Part shown: piece by piece, positions 1 through 13,659 of the stretch
Layout: every line of letters begins with the position of its first letter
Numbering within the stretch: position 1 is the first letter of the stretch
Assembly (NCBI GenBank): GCA_013399115.1
Contig: VXAA01003259.1
Span: forward strand, 212,879 to 276,878
Length of the DNA stretch: 64,000 bases
Source of the DNA: Anseranas semipalmata
Lineage: Eukaryota; Chordata; Aves; Anseriformes; Anseranatidae
Reading direction: 5' to 3'
Position numbers and translations under genes: made by a program
The notes under the pieces: generated by a model
What the model saw: the letters and a program-made list of their open reading frames with translations, nothing else
What the model was told of the DNA's origin: nothing
The model's database searches: none

Positions 1-3000
1 CGGTGGGAAGAGAGAAAAGCACAACCTGGACTATGAGGGTGGTACCTGAGGATCTTCTCCATCTCAGACATTGTTCACATCTGCTCAGCACTCATTGCTA
101 TGCTGGAGTGAGCTTACAGGGGCAGTGAAGAAAAAGGTTTGTTTGGGTTTGTTCACTTTGCTTGGGCAGTGCAACATGGCAGTGACATTTCCCTTCCCTG
201 CTTGTGATAACAAGCAAGTCTCCACCAATGCTGGCCCCAAGTCCCCACCATGTGCTTCTTGCAACAAGCACAAATTAACCAGTGTGGAAGGAATGCTAAA
301 TATCAGGAGGTCTTGTAGGATAACAGCTCATGCACGAAGTAAGAAAAAACACGAAAAACTGAAAAAAAGAGATTCCCTGCCTTCAGTAGAGCATTACTCA
401 GCCATAAATTATGTACTTCTGAGCTTCTTTCTGCACCTCTGCCAAGACTCTGAGAGAGGGAAAATCTGGACAGATACATGAAAAAAAAGTAAAAAATAAT
501 ATAACAAAAGGGAAGAAGACCAGCATGTCTTAGATCAACCTGAACTCCCCATACTGACATTTATCTGTCTGACGTTTCACCAGTGACTGCAACAGAAACT
601 ATATGCTTAAACTATATTTCAAAAATTGTCAGCCCCAGAGCATCTCCATGTTCTTTGTTCATCTTGTCCTGTTGTGTAACTGTCTGTCAAGCCAGGAACT
701 AGAGCTGACATCATGTTGCAGAGGACTGCCCTGGATCTTGCATAACCTTAATAGGGCAGCCACTTAGAAAGTGTTTATGTGCCATTAGAGAGGTTGCTCT
801 TCTAGCCAATCTACTGCACTAGGGGAGCAGAGTCATTATAGACCAGGCAGAAGTATTAATTTTGATTGCATCACTTACATCCACCATGGGGTATTTCAGT
901 GGGCCCTGATACTTCAGGCCCTGGTCCCATCCCTCTAGGAGCAAAGCTCTAGCTGTGGTAAGCAATTGCAACTGACTGCAGCACTGTTGTGCTTCCCCCC
1001 AAGAGAGTTGTCTTACCTCCAAATGGTTTGTGATTACTTGGTGTGGGTAATGTCAAAAAGATGCCCAGTGGGCTGCAGGTGGGTTCAGGGTCCATGTCCA
1101 ACATTGTAAGGTTTAGGTCTCTGAATAACAACCTCCATGGTGTGCTTACTGGGTCCAAAACTTCTAACAATTTGTTCTTGCTGGCTGTTGTCTTCGTTGC
1201 AACAGGTGGTAGCAGACTGCAGAAGTGCAAGAGTGAGAGAACGAGGGAGGAAGTAAAAAGTATGCAGATCTGCTTGAAAAAACGTGTCCTTCTTCTCCCC
1301 ATACCCACTGTCACACTCAGATCCACTTTCCTGCCCTATAATAGGCAGGGGTCGCATAAACCCTGGCTCTAGCACATGCTGCTTTCCTCACCACACTGCT
1401 GGGATGAGTCCTGAAGACAAATTAAGAGCTGCCAGCCTTTATCTGCCCTTAGCACTACATTTTCCCTTGAAAGGATTCAGGATGTGGACACAGAAACAAA
1501 ATACAGCAGATGGCTATGGTACTTTCACAATGCAGAAGGTGACATGCAGCTTCCTGTAGCTCTGCTTTCAGGCTGGCTCCTCCCTTCCTGGTCTCTGCAT
1601 GCTTCATGGTGATCTGACCCATGCACCTTCCCTTGTGATCAAGGAGAAAAAGAGGGTAACAGAGAGAATCCCCCATGAGCTGAAATGGGATGCAGATCTC
1701 TGCATCCTGCACTACAATTTAGTAACCTTATACAGGTAGAGATGAACTCATGCTAAACAATATCAAGAGAAAGATGACTGATTTTTCTTCCAAATGTTGC
1801 ATTATGTCCCTTTTTATTTACCAGGGTGGTGGTGTTATTTTTAGGATGTTAAACAAGATGTAACACTTCTTTGTCTCATTCTCTTCCTGTATTGTATTTA
1901 AACAATTTTAAAGATGACAGCTACCGACATCCATTAAGTGAAGATTTATTTTGGTAAATTTGTTCCTGCCATAATTATGCTGACAAGCTCTCAAAAGAAA
2001 GCTCTTTCCTAAAAACTTTGAGTGAGATACTTTGTACTTTTAGTCTGAGTGAGAGGAGTTTGCTTTGCTGCAGAAACCATTCATACGCTGCAAACTATTG
2101 CCATTCTGCTTCCATGTGGTCCCAGCAATTCTCTTTCTTAATAGAGCAAGTTGGGGCAAAGAAAAGTATTGGACAATATATTCTCCAGGATGTCCCTGCA
2201 TTTACTCTTTTTTGGCCACAACACTTCTTCTTTGGCAGCAGCAACAAAAATGCTTTTAAAATGGGTGAATTACCACACCACAAGAATCAGTTCACAGAAG
2301 AACAATTTGCCCCATGGATCTTGATGATTTTATAACCATCTGGGTCACTATAAGAGGTTATGCTACCAAAAAAGCCGAAGAAACCCAGAAGAGCTTTGCC
2401 ATAAAGAGCTCCACCTTTAGCTGGTTACCCACAATGGTGTAAAGGATTTATGACGGCATTAAGTACCTAAACAAAGTACTCCAGGCTCCATAATTTTCAA
2501 ATAACAGCTGATTTTAATTTTTTCTTTGGCATTTATACATGCATCCTATTGCAAGCTTGATTCATTTCTTTTCGCACTGGAAAAAATGTTAAAGCTGGAA
2601 TGGGAAGTCAAGAATGTGGGAATTCATACATTGCGTGCATATGTGGTTTAGTGGTGTGTGCCATTTGTACACATCACTTACTGGGGAAGTTAAATCACTT
2701 TTGGACACAAATTTCAGTAACTGCTTCCAAAACTCCATAGACTTCAAATCTTTGAAGTAACGTTCTCCACAACCTGTTATTGAAATAGCTCTTGCCAGCT
2801 CAAAGTAAGCACCATTTTCTGAAGCAGAGATTTTTCTTCTTTTGCTGTGCAGGCTGTAAAGTGATGCTCTTTACTTACACTTACAGACCAGCTCCCCCAA
2901 ACTGGAACTGACTGTCTTCTTTCTGCTAGGAACACAGCAGCTCTTTTATATGGAAGGTTTTTTGCATTTTCTTTTTAGTTCTCAGACTTCCTTCATCATC

Positions 3001-3999
3001 AGCAATGAAAATGAATGCAGTGCTCTTCCATGTGCAAACAGGACTTCATTCATTGATGCAGTTATTAAGGAAGCTTCAGAGTTGTGGACATGCACATCAG
3101 GCTCTGACGATCTCAGTGAACTACTGTTCCTTTGTGGTGGGTGCCTAATGCAGTAGTGACACTGAATTTACATGACAATGGAATTAAAAAATATCTTTAC
3201 TGCTGGCTTCCAGATGACTGGAGAGCAGGTTTCAATAAAAGGCACCATGATTCATGCACCAGTTTGCACAGTTGCCTCTTGTTGATAGGAGGAACAGCTT
3301 TCTGTTGGCTCCTTATAATCCTTTACCTACACCAGAGGGCAGAACCTGGGCACCACAAGAGCCAGTGGTTTGTGCTGGGGGGCTGTGCCACCCTATTGAA
3401 TCCGCTCTGTCAGACATGGGTCCAGTTGTCCTGCGTTTATGCTGCACAAATACACTTATAGTGTCACGGGGATGCAGCACACAGGTCCTGTAGCAGCACA
3501 TCTTGTAAGAGAGCCCAGCCAGAGCCGGGAGACGACATGCTTCAGGTGCCCTGCATCCCTCCTGCCATCCTGAAGATGAGTCTTTTATAAGTGCTGCTTT
3601 TAAGAACTCCTTGCAAAAGATAGGTTTGCTCTGCACAACCAACCTTCATCACGATCAGCACAGCCTTGGGGGCTGGGGTGAGCACAGGGGTGCTCGGCAC
3701 CTCGGAGCAGGTTCTCCAGAGCTTGCAGAGCTTGGTGGCCCCCTCAACACACTTCTCCAGAGGAGTTGTCCCCACCAGCAGCTCAGTGTGGCTCAATTAG
3801 TTTAAAATGTTATCTCCTCTCCCTCTGTTGCTGTCACCCTGGCTGTGTCCAGCCTCTCTGCCCAGGACGCCACAGCTCTTGCCAAACATGAAGGCTTTTT
3901 GTGCATTTCCCCTCGTTCCCTTTATAAAAAATCCAGCTGATGCAAAGATTGCCTCTCTAGGGGAACTCATCTTTGCTCAGCAATCTTTGTCACTGTAAC
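1..3999. other. Non-coding stretch, nothing recognised
   Basis: Single-copy, moderately AT-rich sequence. Open frames here are short, overlap on both strands and match no protein I know. The frames at 949-1326 (minus) and 1043-1372 (plus) cover the same bases, which is typical of chance openness. A short perfect inverted repeat lies at 2741-2758 (8-bp arms ACTTCAAA/TTTGAAGT, 2-base loop), but this is within chance for a window this size. I see no RNA gene, interspersed repeat or promoter signature I can support. Confidence 0.6.
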
Positions 4000-4120
4000 C
4001 TTCCCAATGGAGTTTAATTATGTGCTTGTGATTAAGCAATTATGCATTATCAGGAACAGAGTAAATCAAGCCTTTTATCTCCACTAACAGGATATTTCCT
4101 GTGAGCGTTTCTGCCAAAAG
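4000..4120. promoter_or_regulatory. Putative conserved non-coding element with homeodomain/POU-type sites
   Basis: This AT-rich segment packs several homeodomain cores within about 50 bases: TTTAATTATG near 4013, then ATTAAGCAATTATGCATTAT at 4031-4050. The second block contains ATTA, AATTA and a TATGCATTA POU-like core. Such clusters are usual in vertebrate developmental enhancers (family knowledge). Calling it an enhancer is inference, since I cannot check conservation. It lies just upstream of the CpG-rich patch at 4188-4440, which makes a paired regulatory region possible. Confidence 0.2.
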
Positions 4121-4187
4121 AACCTAGAGGGGAAGATGGGATGATTTTACATGTTATGTAAGCATGTTTATTTAGGGAGCTGGCAGC

Positions 4188-4440
4188 ACCGCGCGCTGCA
4201 TGCAGCCACGTCTGCTCCAGCTCCCGCCCAGAGTGGGACAGGGGGCTGGACCCCCGGCTCTGGCCAGTCGTGCTTCTGCAGGGTGCTGCTGAGCCTGCTC
4301 ACCAGCAGCCAAGCTGGTTTTGAAGGTGCAACAGGCTCTCAGAGAAAGCTCCTGGCGCTGGCTAAGAGGGCTGCCCGCTCTGAAGGCGCTTGGTGTGCGG
4401 AGAGGGAACCTCGACGCTGCTGCACGCTCTGCGCTGCAGA
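4188..4440. other. CpG-rich, GC-rich patch
   Basis: About 15 CpG dinucleotides fall within roughly 250 bases, clustered at 4190-4260 and 4355-4435, in sequence far richer in G and C than its flanks. By hand the observed/expected CpG ratio is around 0.6, borderline for a CpG island. Overlapping frames on both strands (4151-4537 plus, 4172-4483 minus) are open because GC-rich DNA has few stop codons. It could be a small unmethylated promoter or enhancer, or a recombination-associated GC patch. I recognise no exon. Confidence 0.3.
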
Positions 4441-7400
4441 TAAAAGAGGAAGGAGGCCACCCATACTCTGCCTCGCTCTGCATTCAATTAGCTTGCTCAC
4501 TGATGGGCTAGCACTGCCGAGTGGATTTTCCTGCTGATTGATCTCTTAATGTAAATAAGCTCTGGTTTTAAACTCAAACCATACACACTTTTTCCCCTTC
4601 GGAGCTGCTCTTTTCTCATACTCTGTGAAGAGTACACTTGCCCTCTTGCTAGGACCTGCAGTGCTGCTGCACTTGAGGGCCTGCATTATTGTTGCATAAA
4701 CAACCCTGAGATGGCCATTTGCCTCAAAATATCTCTATTTATTTATTGTTATTCTTGTCTCTCCTCTCATAGTCTTTGAGCAGACCCTGGAAGCTTGTCC
4801 CATCCAGTTCTTTCCTCTTGTTCCTCCAGGTATTTTATGCAGGAATAATTAACACTTTCACTTGGTAATAATATCTGTGATTTTTTTTTCCATATATGTC
4901 TATAAGAGCATGACCAGTCAATAGTATTGACTGAAAGAAGAAATTGAGATACCTTCATGTATTTAAAATTTTAAATTTAAAAAGGAGACTGTCCTTTTTT
5001 GAATAGAGTTTATACCTTTATTGTGGAATATTTCTCTTCTCTATGAACATTTCTCTTCTTTGCCATTCACAAGTTCCCTGTTATCTTTTCAGACCTTGAT
5101 CAGAACTTTGCCTTCTGTATCTGCACAAATAATTACTTAGTGCTTAGTGACTCACTTCTCCAGAGCCAAAATGTCATCTGAACAGAGCCTTTGGGGTCTG
5201 TTCTATTCTGTAAAAAAGCAGTAAGTGTGTTATAAGCCATTAATGTTGGCTAAGAGCTACTTGGAAACAATGCTTAGATACTTTTATACAATTCATTAGC
5301 AAAAGTTATACCTAAGAAAATGAATCTGATGATAGGATTTCAAGCAGAATAAGTTTTAATGAAATTACACCCACCTCCCAAAACAGACTGTACTTCATAA
5401 CCCAAAATCTCTCCCCCAAAGTTTAATTTCTCTGTGCTCAGATAAACAGAAGCAACTAGATAATGTGGTAGAAAGGCACTGGTTCTGAATAATCTTATAC
5501 TTGCCTTCATAAAAAACAGAAAAGACAAATGCAGCTTTTAGCAGCTTTTTAAACTTGTTATTATAATAAAATTGAATTTTTCATTAGCCAAGTATGGCAT
5601 TTCAGAACACTATTTAACATCTAATCACATTCCAATAGGAACTTCATAATAAATATTTATGAAGACAGTAGCTCATGACTTTTGAGATTATTTCTATTAA
5701 AAGTAACATAATAACTCTGTCTCTTTTGGATTTTGCATGAAATCTGGCAAGAAAACCCCTCAGGTATGGTTGAAGATATTGTGAATTCTTGCTGTTGAGT
5801 GTGAGTCAAATCACATTCAGATACACAGTTTTTAAAATAACAGTCAGGATCATTTAGATTAAAATTGTCCTTTGGTGAACTGCAATCTACTTATGCTGCT
5901 TTTTACCTTGTTTTCCTTCACATAGCCAAGGAGGATGATGGGAAGTTGTGAAATAGTCCCAAATCAGTGAAAGAGAGGATAGTCTCTGGAATGATTTTGT
6001 GTAAATATGAGGTGTAGCTAGCAACAGACTGGAACTGACTTGCAGTGCCTTCTGTAGTCTATTACAGACATTGATGGTCACAGACAGTGTTGCCTCTTGT
6101 GTTCAGAGCTGCCTGCATCTCACATGCAGCCTTTTCTGTCATGCCTGGGGGTACTTGTTCTTCAAGACATGACTTATGACCTTCTGGAAGTTCTGGGAGC
6201 AATGGGTCAGTCATCCGATCTTTATTTAGGACATCAATATTATGCCTGAACTGTTTCTTGGAGAACTCTCAGAAATAAATAAAGAAATATTACATTCTCT
6301 AGTATGATGCTAAAATAACTTGTGATAGAAATTATTGGGCTTTGGTTAGAAATATCAGGCTGGCCAGACAGTACTTATTGAGGCATCTGTAGAGATGCCT
6401 TCTCTGTAGAGATGCACTTCCAAAACTGGAAGTGGCACAGAGGAAGATGCTCCATGCCACACAGCCTGGTGGGGCAGAAGGCCAAAGTGCATGTTGATGC
6501 AGAGGACACCAGAGCTGACAGCTCCTGTTCAGAGCCCTCTTCCACCTCCACCCGGTGCCTGTTCCCTGGAGCTGAGTGTGAGCTTAATGGAAATAAATTT
6601 ATTATGACGAGACGGGGAGAGCAAGCCAGCTGAGAGCTAGGAAAGGGGAAACCTCCTCTGACCATGTAGTGGGGCAGTACCAGGCTCAAGCACTCTTTTG
6701 TCCCGGAGCTGACCCAACCCTCACCCGTGTCTCTCACCCCCAGCCCTGCCACTGCTGCATTTCAGTGTCCCCTCCTGCTCTCCATGGCCCTTAGGAACTG
6801 AGCCTGCAGCTCTTCCAGAGCAGCTGGATGATGTCCCAGGACCTCGCGGATATCCCTGCTCCTCCTCAGTGACACTCGCCGCGGGGAGAAAAGTCATCAG
6901 AGTTGAAAAGTCAGCATCCACAGTGCTGAGCTGTTTGATTTCTTTTACAGCAGTGCTTATTCCCATGCCTTCAGCTTGCTCCCACAGCCCAAAATAGCTG
7001 TAAGGCCATGCACATAGTGTACGTGGCGAAACAGCACCTCATCCTCACGTACCGGACTGCGAAGCTTTTCTGAAGAATAAGGATGCTTGAGAGCACGACC
7101 ACAAGCTGTGACAGGCTGCCTGTGCTCTGTAGCCAGAGAGATGAACCAGTTTGGTGCTCCCATTGAGGATATTTATGAAACTTCGATGTAGAAAAAGAAG
7201 CCTGTGTGCAGGAGACCCATGATGATATTTGTTAATTTAATTAGTAATGTGTGACCAAGAAGTCCTCTGGAAGTTATCTTCTCCATACAAAGGCTCTCGC
7301 CAACTAGTTAATTTTCATTAGTCCAGATTTCAGAGCCTGTGGTCTGTTATCTGTTTGTTTGTTGGACCATGGATGAAAAATCTGGGCTGTTTACAAACTG

Positions 7401-10400
7401 CTGGACATGCATGCAGCATCTCATCTAAACAAAGAAACCTCAGTATGTTGAGTCTCTTAAGGCCACTCACTTGCCCTTTGGAGGCATTTATTGCATCTTT
7501 TCATTTCTCTCTGTTTCCTTCCTCATACAGTTTGGATTCAAATATTTGCTTTGATACAAATATCTAAAGACACTTAGTTCTGCTGAGGTCTGGGAGCAGC
7601 AAAATCAACAAATGAGCGAAAAGCCTGAAGTGAATGAAAGAACAAACACTCACATAAAACAGCAAAGAGATAATCACAACTGAATGTTTTTTTTTCTGTA
7701 GACAGCAATGTTTCACCTTATAAAAAACAACAGACGGTTACAATTATTGCTTTCAAGATAAGAAGAAAATTACAAATACTTCACTGAAGAATAATAATGG
7801 AATTAGGCAGTTATCAAGGACATATCATTGGAAATTATCAAGAAAACACATTTAGAGGGACAGAAGTTCAAGTAAGCTTTTTACAAAATAAAATAATAGT
7901 GCTATTAATTATAAATTGTGGTATCAGTGAGACATTGACGAGAAACGGTTGGAAAATCCAAAGTGTTTATTGTCCACTCTCTTCTAGCAACAAACAATGA
8001 ACGCGCCAGATTTTCTCAGGATCAATTATATGTTTATTCCAGTGGAGGGGTGGGGCAACTTCTATGAGAAGAGCATCTGGGGAGTCAGATGTAAGACATA
8101 CAGAAGCTTGTTTTTCTTTTTTATTTCATTAGTCTTACTCTGACCAAATTTCTGTCTCTTTCTGATCCAATTTTGTAAAGACTTCAGGAGCATGCCACGT
8201 GTTCAGTAGTTGAGAGATCAGAGGCAAAGGACATCTGATTTCTGCAATAAAACTGTTTGTTCTGTGCTCAGAGCACCTTCAGGGGAAGCCACTTATTGTG
8301 GTAGGCAAGTTTCACGTGAGATTTTACTTACGTCTTTCCTGTCTGGGAGTAAATATGCCAAAATGGGACCTCTGTGTTTGAGAGTGGATAAATAAAATAA
8401 TTTTATGCTTTGTAAAGGGATGATGCATCTGCTCCCATCTGGGCAACAATGTCCTGGTAACTTACATATTTCATCAGAAGTGAATGCACGTCTTTTGAGG
8501 CACTTGTGAAGTAGGTCCAGTTTCCTGAGGACCCGTCATTACAGAAATCCTAGTGGAGTCCAAAGTCAAAGCTGCATCCCTTCTGTCCTGCAGGTGTTAG
8601 AGCTGGTGCAAGGGGATGCCTGGGATGTCTTTTCCCCCTTTTGGGGATGACTGGGGAGCAAGGTGATGGCAAGGACCAATGTGCACCTTGCATTGGCTTT
8701 TTGCTGTGGCCAGGATTGTGCTAAGACAGTCCTTGGGAAAGACTGTGCATGATGGTGCAGAGAAGTCAGGGCTCGCTCACTTGAGAACACAAATGAAAAG
8801 ATATTAAAAAAGAAAAAGAAATGTTTTGGCTCAGATATTCCAAATCATTTCATGTAGCTTGAAGAGATTAAACAAAATATTTTGCTATTTTGGCACTAAT
8901 TATTTTGTCACTTCCAATTACAATAAGAAGTTTGATAATCTGACTTCTTGTCCAGATGCATGAAGAAAAATAAATGCCTCAGTATCAAAATTGTCATGTG
9001 TAGGAAGATCTAATTTTGACCATCCCTACTTAATACAGCACTTGAAGGAAAAAATAAGGTGACATTTCTGTGCTACCCCAAGAGACTGCAATTCCTTTGC
9101 TGTAACAGATCTCCAAAGCAGTGAGCTCTGGACTTTGTGCTTGTTGAGCAGTCCAGAGTTTTCATGCATGAACTTTTTCCCATCTTTCCCATGCCAAAAA
9201 TGCACACTGGGATCCTCCTATCTGCGTCACACTTCTGTCTGCAGCTGGGGTCATGCTGGTTGGGATCCCATCACCATTGTGCACGGGCAGAGGAATAGTG
9301 GGCTCAGCAAAGTGCTGCATGGTGCTACATGGCACAGCCAATTCCTTGGTATTCACTTGAGAAAATTCAAAGCAAAGTTTAATAGCTGGATAGCAATGAG
9401 CTGTATTTAAGCCAGTGACCTACAAGGTGAAAGGCCCCATAAACCATTACTAATTTCCTGAAACATCTAGCCCTCTCGTTATGAATATTCCCACGTCGTT
9501 TTAACAGCTTTTTGGTTTTTGAGCTGTATTGCAAAAAAATATTTTCTTGCAGCTTTGTAGCAGCAGCAGAAGCTCTCAGGGTCAAAAGCCCTTAACCAAA
9601 CAGCGAAAGAACAAATGAACTGGACAAGTCATACAGAATTTCTCTTTCGGTGTTTCTCTGACTCACAAAACTCCACTTACATTTGGTTTCTGTGCTGTAC
9701 CTTGGTTATCCAAGCTTCCAGGGTACTAGATATATGCTCCTTCTCATTTGGATGTGATGGCTTTTACAAAGCTCTCTCTACCATGTTTATAGATCGTTAT
9801 ACAACCAGATAAATGTGAATCTCTCTGCTCCAATCAGCAGCATTGCAAAGCCTCTCCTTCAGAAAGAATAACTCAATTGTTAAGAAAAATGATAAGGATG
9901 CGCAGCTTCATCACACATTTGCGATTTACTGTTATCTTGCCTCAGAGCTGTGTGGGAAAAGCAATCTTGTGCCCTAAAGTTCAAATCTACAGCAGCACGT
10001 TCAAGATGTCTGAGCTCTTGAGAGCATTTGCTGGTGTAGTGAATTAAATTTAGAGCTGTGTAAATCCGGCTTTGGATTTAGATTTGTGAGATTCACCTTT
10101 GACCTGGCTTTGGATGGGGATTTGGATGCCTGTCTGGTGCAAACATGTGGTCAGTCTGCATTTTATGCTACCTTTCAACACACCAAAGAATAGAATTTCT
10201 ACAAGACTGAGGAACACTTTACCTACCCTTTTTTGACTGTGGCATCTGTTTACAGTTATGTCCTCTCTTTTCTGTAAGATCAGCTATCTGAGGTAAGAAT
10301 AATTTTCATTGAATGTCCTTGATGCAAGCAGCAAACTGGGATAACAACATGAAACATTGATATGTTGTACATAAAATCTGAGTAAGTAGATTAACGTACA

Positions 10401-11022
10401 GATTTAATGTAAACTGTAAGAGACAGTCTGCTGTTCAGATAGCAAGAGAGACGTGGGTCACCAGGGAAGGTTGGGTTTGCACTCTGATATCTCTTGGGTT
10501 TTCCATTTCTTTCTCAAAAACAGGGAGGTTCATTGAGGAGAGAGATTCTGGGTGTCCAGAAAGACGCTGGACAACATTGTGTAAGGAAAGACCTTCCTGG
10601 GATGTTTTAACAATTAAGAACCAAACCCCACCTTGCGACAAGGGGTGCCCTCACAGACCAGACAAAACCAGCAGAACCGCTCTGTGGCCTCCATGTGGTC
10701 GGCATCCTCCAGCTCATCCTTCCTCCTCGTAATTAGCACCCAGACATGGGCATCTATGTCAAAAGCTACATCTCTTTCCTAATCTGGTTTCGAAACACAC
10801 CACCACCTCAGCTGTCCAGACTTCCTGTGCTAATGGTTGCCATGACGGGTATTCTCTCTTTGATCCCTTTTTGGGGACACCCTTCCATCTGCAGCAGTGA
10901 TTATCCTGGTCAGAACTTCCTGCTGAGGAAGTCCGTCTGCTAAAAGGAAGAGACAGAAAAATGGAAAGCCAGCCAATGTTCTCGTTGCATTCAATACAAA
11001 CAGAGTAACATTATGCACATTC
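4441..11022. other. Non-coding stretch, nothing recognised
   Basis: A long single-copy stretch with AT-rich parts (4850-5900, 7560-8000, 8800-9060) and no recognisable gene, RNA gene or interspersed repeat. Near 10065-10135 the phrase GGCTTTGGAT occurs twice within a short GGATTT-rich passage, a weak local duplication. Open frames are all under about 130 codons and match nothing I know. Confidence 0.6.
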
Positions 11023-11120
11023 AAAAAATAAAATTAAATAAAAAATATAAAATAAAATAAAATAAAATAAAATAAAATAAAATAAAATAAAATAAAATAA
11101 AGTGAAATAAAATAAATAAG
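11023..11120 (+). repeat. (TAAAA)n microsatellite with A-rich flanks
   Basis: Ten perfect TAAAA units run from 11048 to 11097, preceded by degenerate AAAT-rich sequence and followed by units interrupted by AGTGAAAT. This is a simple pentanucleotide repeat. With the oligo-A at 11149-11166 it could mark the decayed tail of an old retroposed insertion, but no element body is recognisable on either side. Confidence 0.9.
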
Positions 11121-11148
11121 ATATCCCAGAAGCTAGTTCTGCCCTTAT

Positions 11149-11166
11149 AAAAAAAAAAAAAAAAAA
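11149..11166 (+). repeat. Oligo-A tract (18 A)
   Basis: Eighteen consecutive A residues follow the pentanucleotide repeat after a 28-base spacer. No target-site duplication or source sequence can be identified. Confidence 0.9.
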
Positions 11167-13659
11167 GAATGGTAATAATGTAATTCTTCAGATTGTATCT
11201 GCATCACAGACTGTGAGCAATAAATTCATCTGTTGAATCTAAGGGGAATGAAGATGAATTAACAGACTCTGATCTTGAATTGAGGATAAACCCCTCAGGG
11301 CAAAACCTAAAAAGGGCGCCTGCTGCCTGCAAATTTCTCAGACTCTGGGAGGCAAAAGACACCTCCTGGAACAGACCGGTGCCTGTCCACTGCTGGCTCT
11401 CTAGCACTTTGTGCCCACCCTCCATCTGCAGAATGGGGGTTCAGTGTGGCATCGGTGCTCCCTGAGCCCAGGCACATTGCTGGTGCCACCACTGTGACTG
11501 TCTTTTTCAGACTTGCCTGTCATCAGTTTGTTCTGCATCCAAGTCCTGAGCACCAGCGGGTCCCGGTGGTGGCTTTGTGGTCGTGTGGAGCAGGAGCAGG
11601 CACTCGCAGCAGTGAAAGGGGCAGACTGTTGTCTGTGCCTTCATCTGCTCAAACTCCACAGCCCCGGCACGTGGGCCTCTTGCCCCTCATCACAAGGTCT
11701 TTTATTGGTTGCTGCTTAGCCTGCACAATGCTACGCCATTGTTATTGTAATATTCTCTGTATATCATTATTTTAAAACACTATATTTATCAGGCTCCAGG
11801 CCAGGCTGCAGTCAAACAAAAAGCACTGCAGCAATTGCCGGCAGATGCCCCACGCAGATCCTGCATGGAGGATCTACAGTGGTGCTTTCCCATGCACGAT
11901 GACTCTGCAGAATGGAGTCTGCGTATCTGGGAGGAACACAGCACGAGAAGGTAGTCCTTAAGGGCCCGGTGATACACCTAGATGTTTTGGCAGCTTTGCC
12001 ACAGTCAGAGAGCTCTGCAGATTCACATTAACTGAAGATCTGGACCTTGTTCAGCCAGAAGGGAAGACAGGAAAAGGGAAAAAAAAATGTGTGTGTGAAA
12101 AGAGCAGCTCAATGAAATAATATCCTTCTCCACCTGTGGCACACAAAGGGACAACACCAAATTTGGGACCATGTTCCTTTCTCCCCTTTCTCCCTTTCCA
12201 AAGTTGATGTGAGAGTGTGTCCCTCAGACCTGAGCAGGGAGGAAGAGTTGGAAAGGATATGGGAAATATTCACTGGGCTGGACCAAATGAAAAACTGGAA
12301 GAAACATAAACATACATCTTATTCCCCAGGCATTATATGCTCACAGGGGCACACATACAGCTATAGGTGGGAAGATAACTTTTGGCATGCTGGAAGCTAC
12401 AGATGTTTGCATGAGCTTCCTATCTCTACCAAAAGCCCTTCTCCAGGGCTCTTGAACCCAATTCGTCCATGTCACTGCTCCCTTCCCTGGGGATTTTCTG
12501 CCCTTCTTGTTCATGTAAACAGCCTGGTTTAGAGGAGGGGAAGGCTTCCAGAAGGTGGTAACTGCAGATCCTTCCTCTGTCGACGTCTTCCTTCTGTCTT
12601 TTTCTTCCACCAGCCACACATTTCCATAAGGATTTGCATGCCCAGGGCTGTCTCCACTTCCAAGCTTAGTGGTGCAAAAGAAAGCACACAAGGAAATCTC
12701 CTACTCAGAGCTCACTGAGAAGAGAAATTCGTGCTGGGCAAGTTCAGAGCAGAGGATGATGTAGTGCGCATAAAAATTGTGGAACTGAATAAGAGTCAGG
12801 AATGGGTTTTGAATATCTCAATCACCAGCTAAAATGCCAAGAGCAATATGAAATAAAGCAACAACTGTGAAAATGAGAGGAAGCAAAGTACATTTTCCTT
12901 TCTTCCTGATAGACTCAGTTTTGGACTCTTCAGTGACAGTCTATTAATTTTCTGTGTGTTTTGGCATAGAAACCGTATGAACACACAGAGACATATATTC
13001 TGCTGAATCTTAAAACTTAGTTTTAATGTTAAAAAGTCAAGGGCTTTCACATCAACAGCTCTTTGTACACACTGTAAAAATATAAATATTTTAAAACACC
13101 CTTAAAGCTCAAGCTATTACCATCCCTATCTGGATTCCCCACAGTAAGACAGAACTACAAGCACACATCATCACACATCTGGCCCCACCAAATCACTTTG
13201 CCAGAGGGAGCTGCTGGGGAGCACTACTTATTCACACAGGACAAGGCAGACACAGCGGCTCTGTTGGGTGTTGGGTTGTCACCCAGCGACCCCACCCTTT
13301 ACCAAGGTCCATACATTCTGTTTTTCTGGTATGGTAAAACCAAAGCTTAAACAAGCTCCCTAAGAGCTCCCTTTTTATGCACCGTGGTCTGAAGAAGGGG
13401 CTTGACCATACTTAAGGTGGGTTGGTGGCTTCCTCAGAGATCCTTTTCCTCAGCTTTGCTTCAGCTCAGGCATCCCACGGGCTTTCCCTCTGCCTTCCTC
13501 TCTTCATTTGTCTCCTGGTTCCCTGAGACACATAAGTCCTTATTTCTGTGCTCTTTTGTTTCTTCATTTGCTCTGCACATGATCTCTCTTTGTTTGCTGA
13601 AGCATTTTCTTGCTCTTCCCTCAAAGCCTGCCTGCTGAGCTGATGCCACCTCCCATGGA
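11167..13659. other. Non-coding stretch, nothing recognised
   Basis: Mixed-composition single-copy sequence. Frames at 11446-11775, 12209-12532 (plus) and 12341-12691 (minus) overlap in opposite directions and look like chance. A polypyrimidine-rich passage at 13480-13625 has no clear repeat unit. No gene or RNA gene can be supported. Confidence 0.55.

Noticed and set aside
2741..2758. Short perfect inverted repeat ACTTCAAA-TC-TTTGAAGT
   Set aside because: An 8-bp arm palindrome is expected by chance in a window this long.
9303..9340. AAAGTGCTGCATGGTGCTAC resembling a miR-17-family seed
   Set aside because: Flanks do not form a convincing precursor hairpin by eye.
10256..10292. Acceptor and GAG/GTAAGA donor bounding 37 bases
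   Set aside because: Internal stop codons and a second acceptor-like site inside. Weak as an exon.
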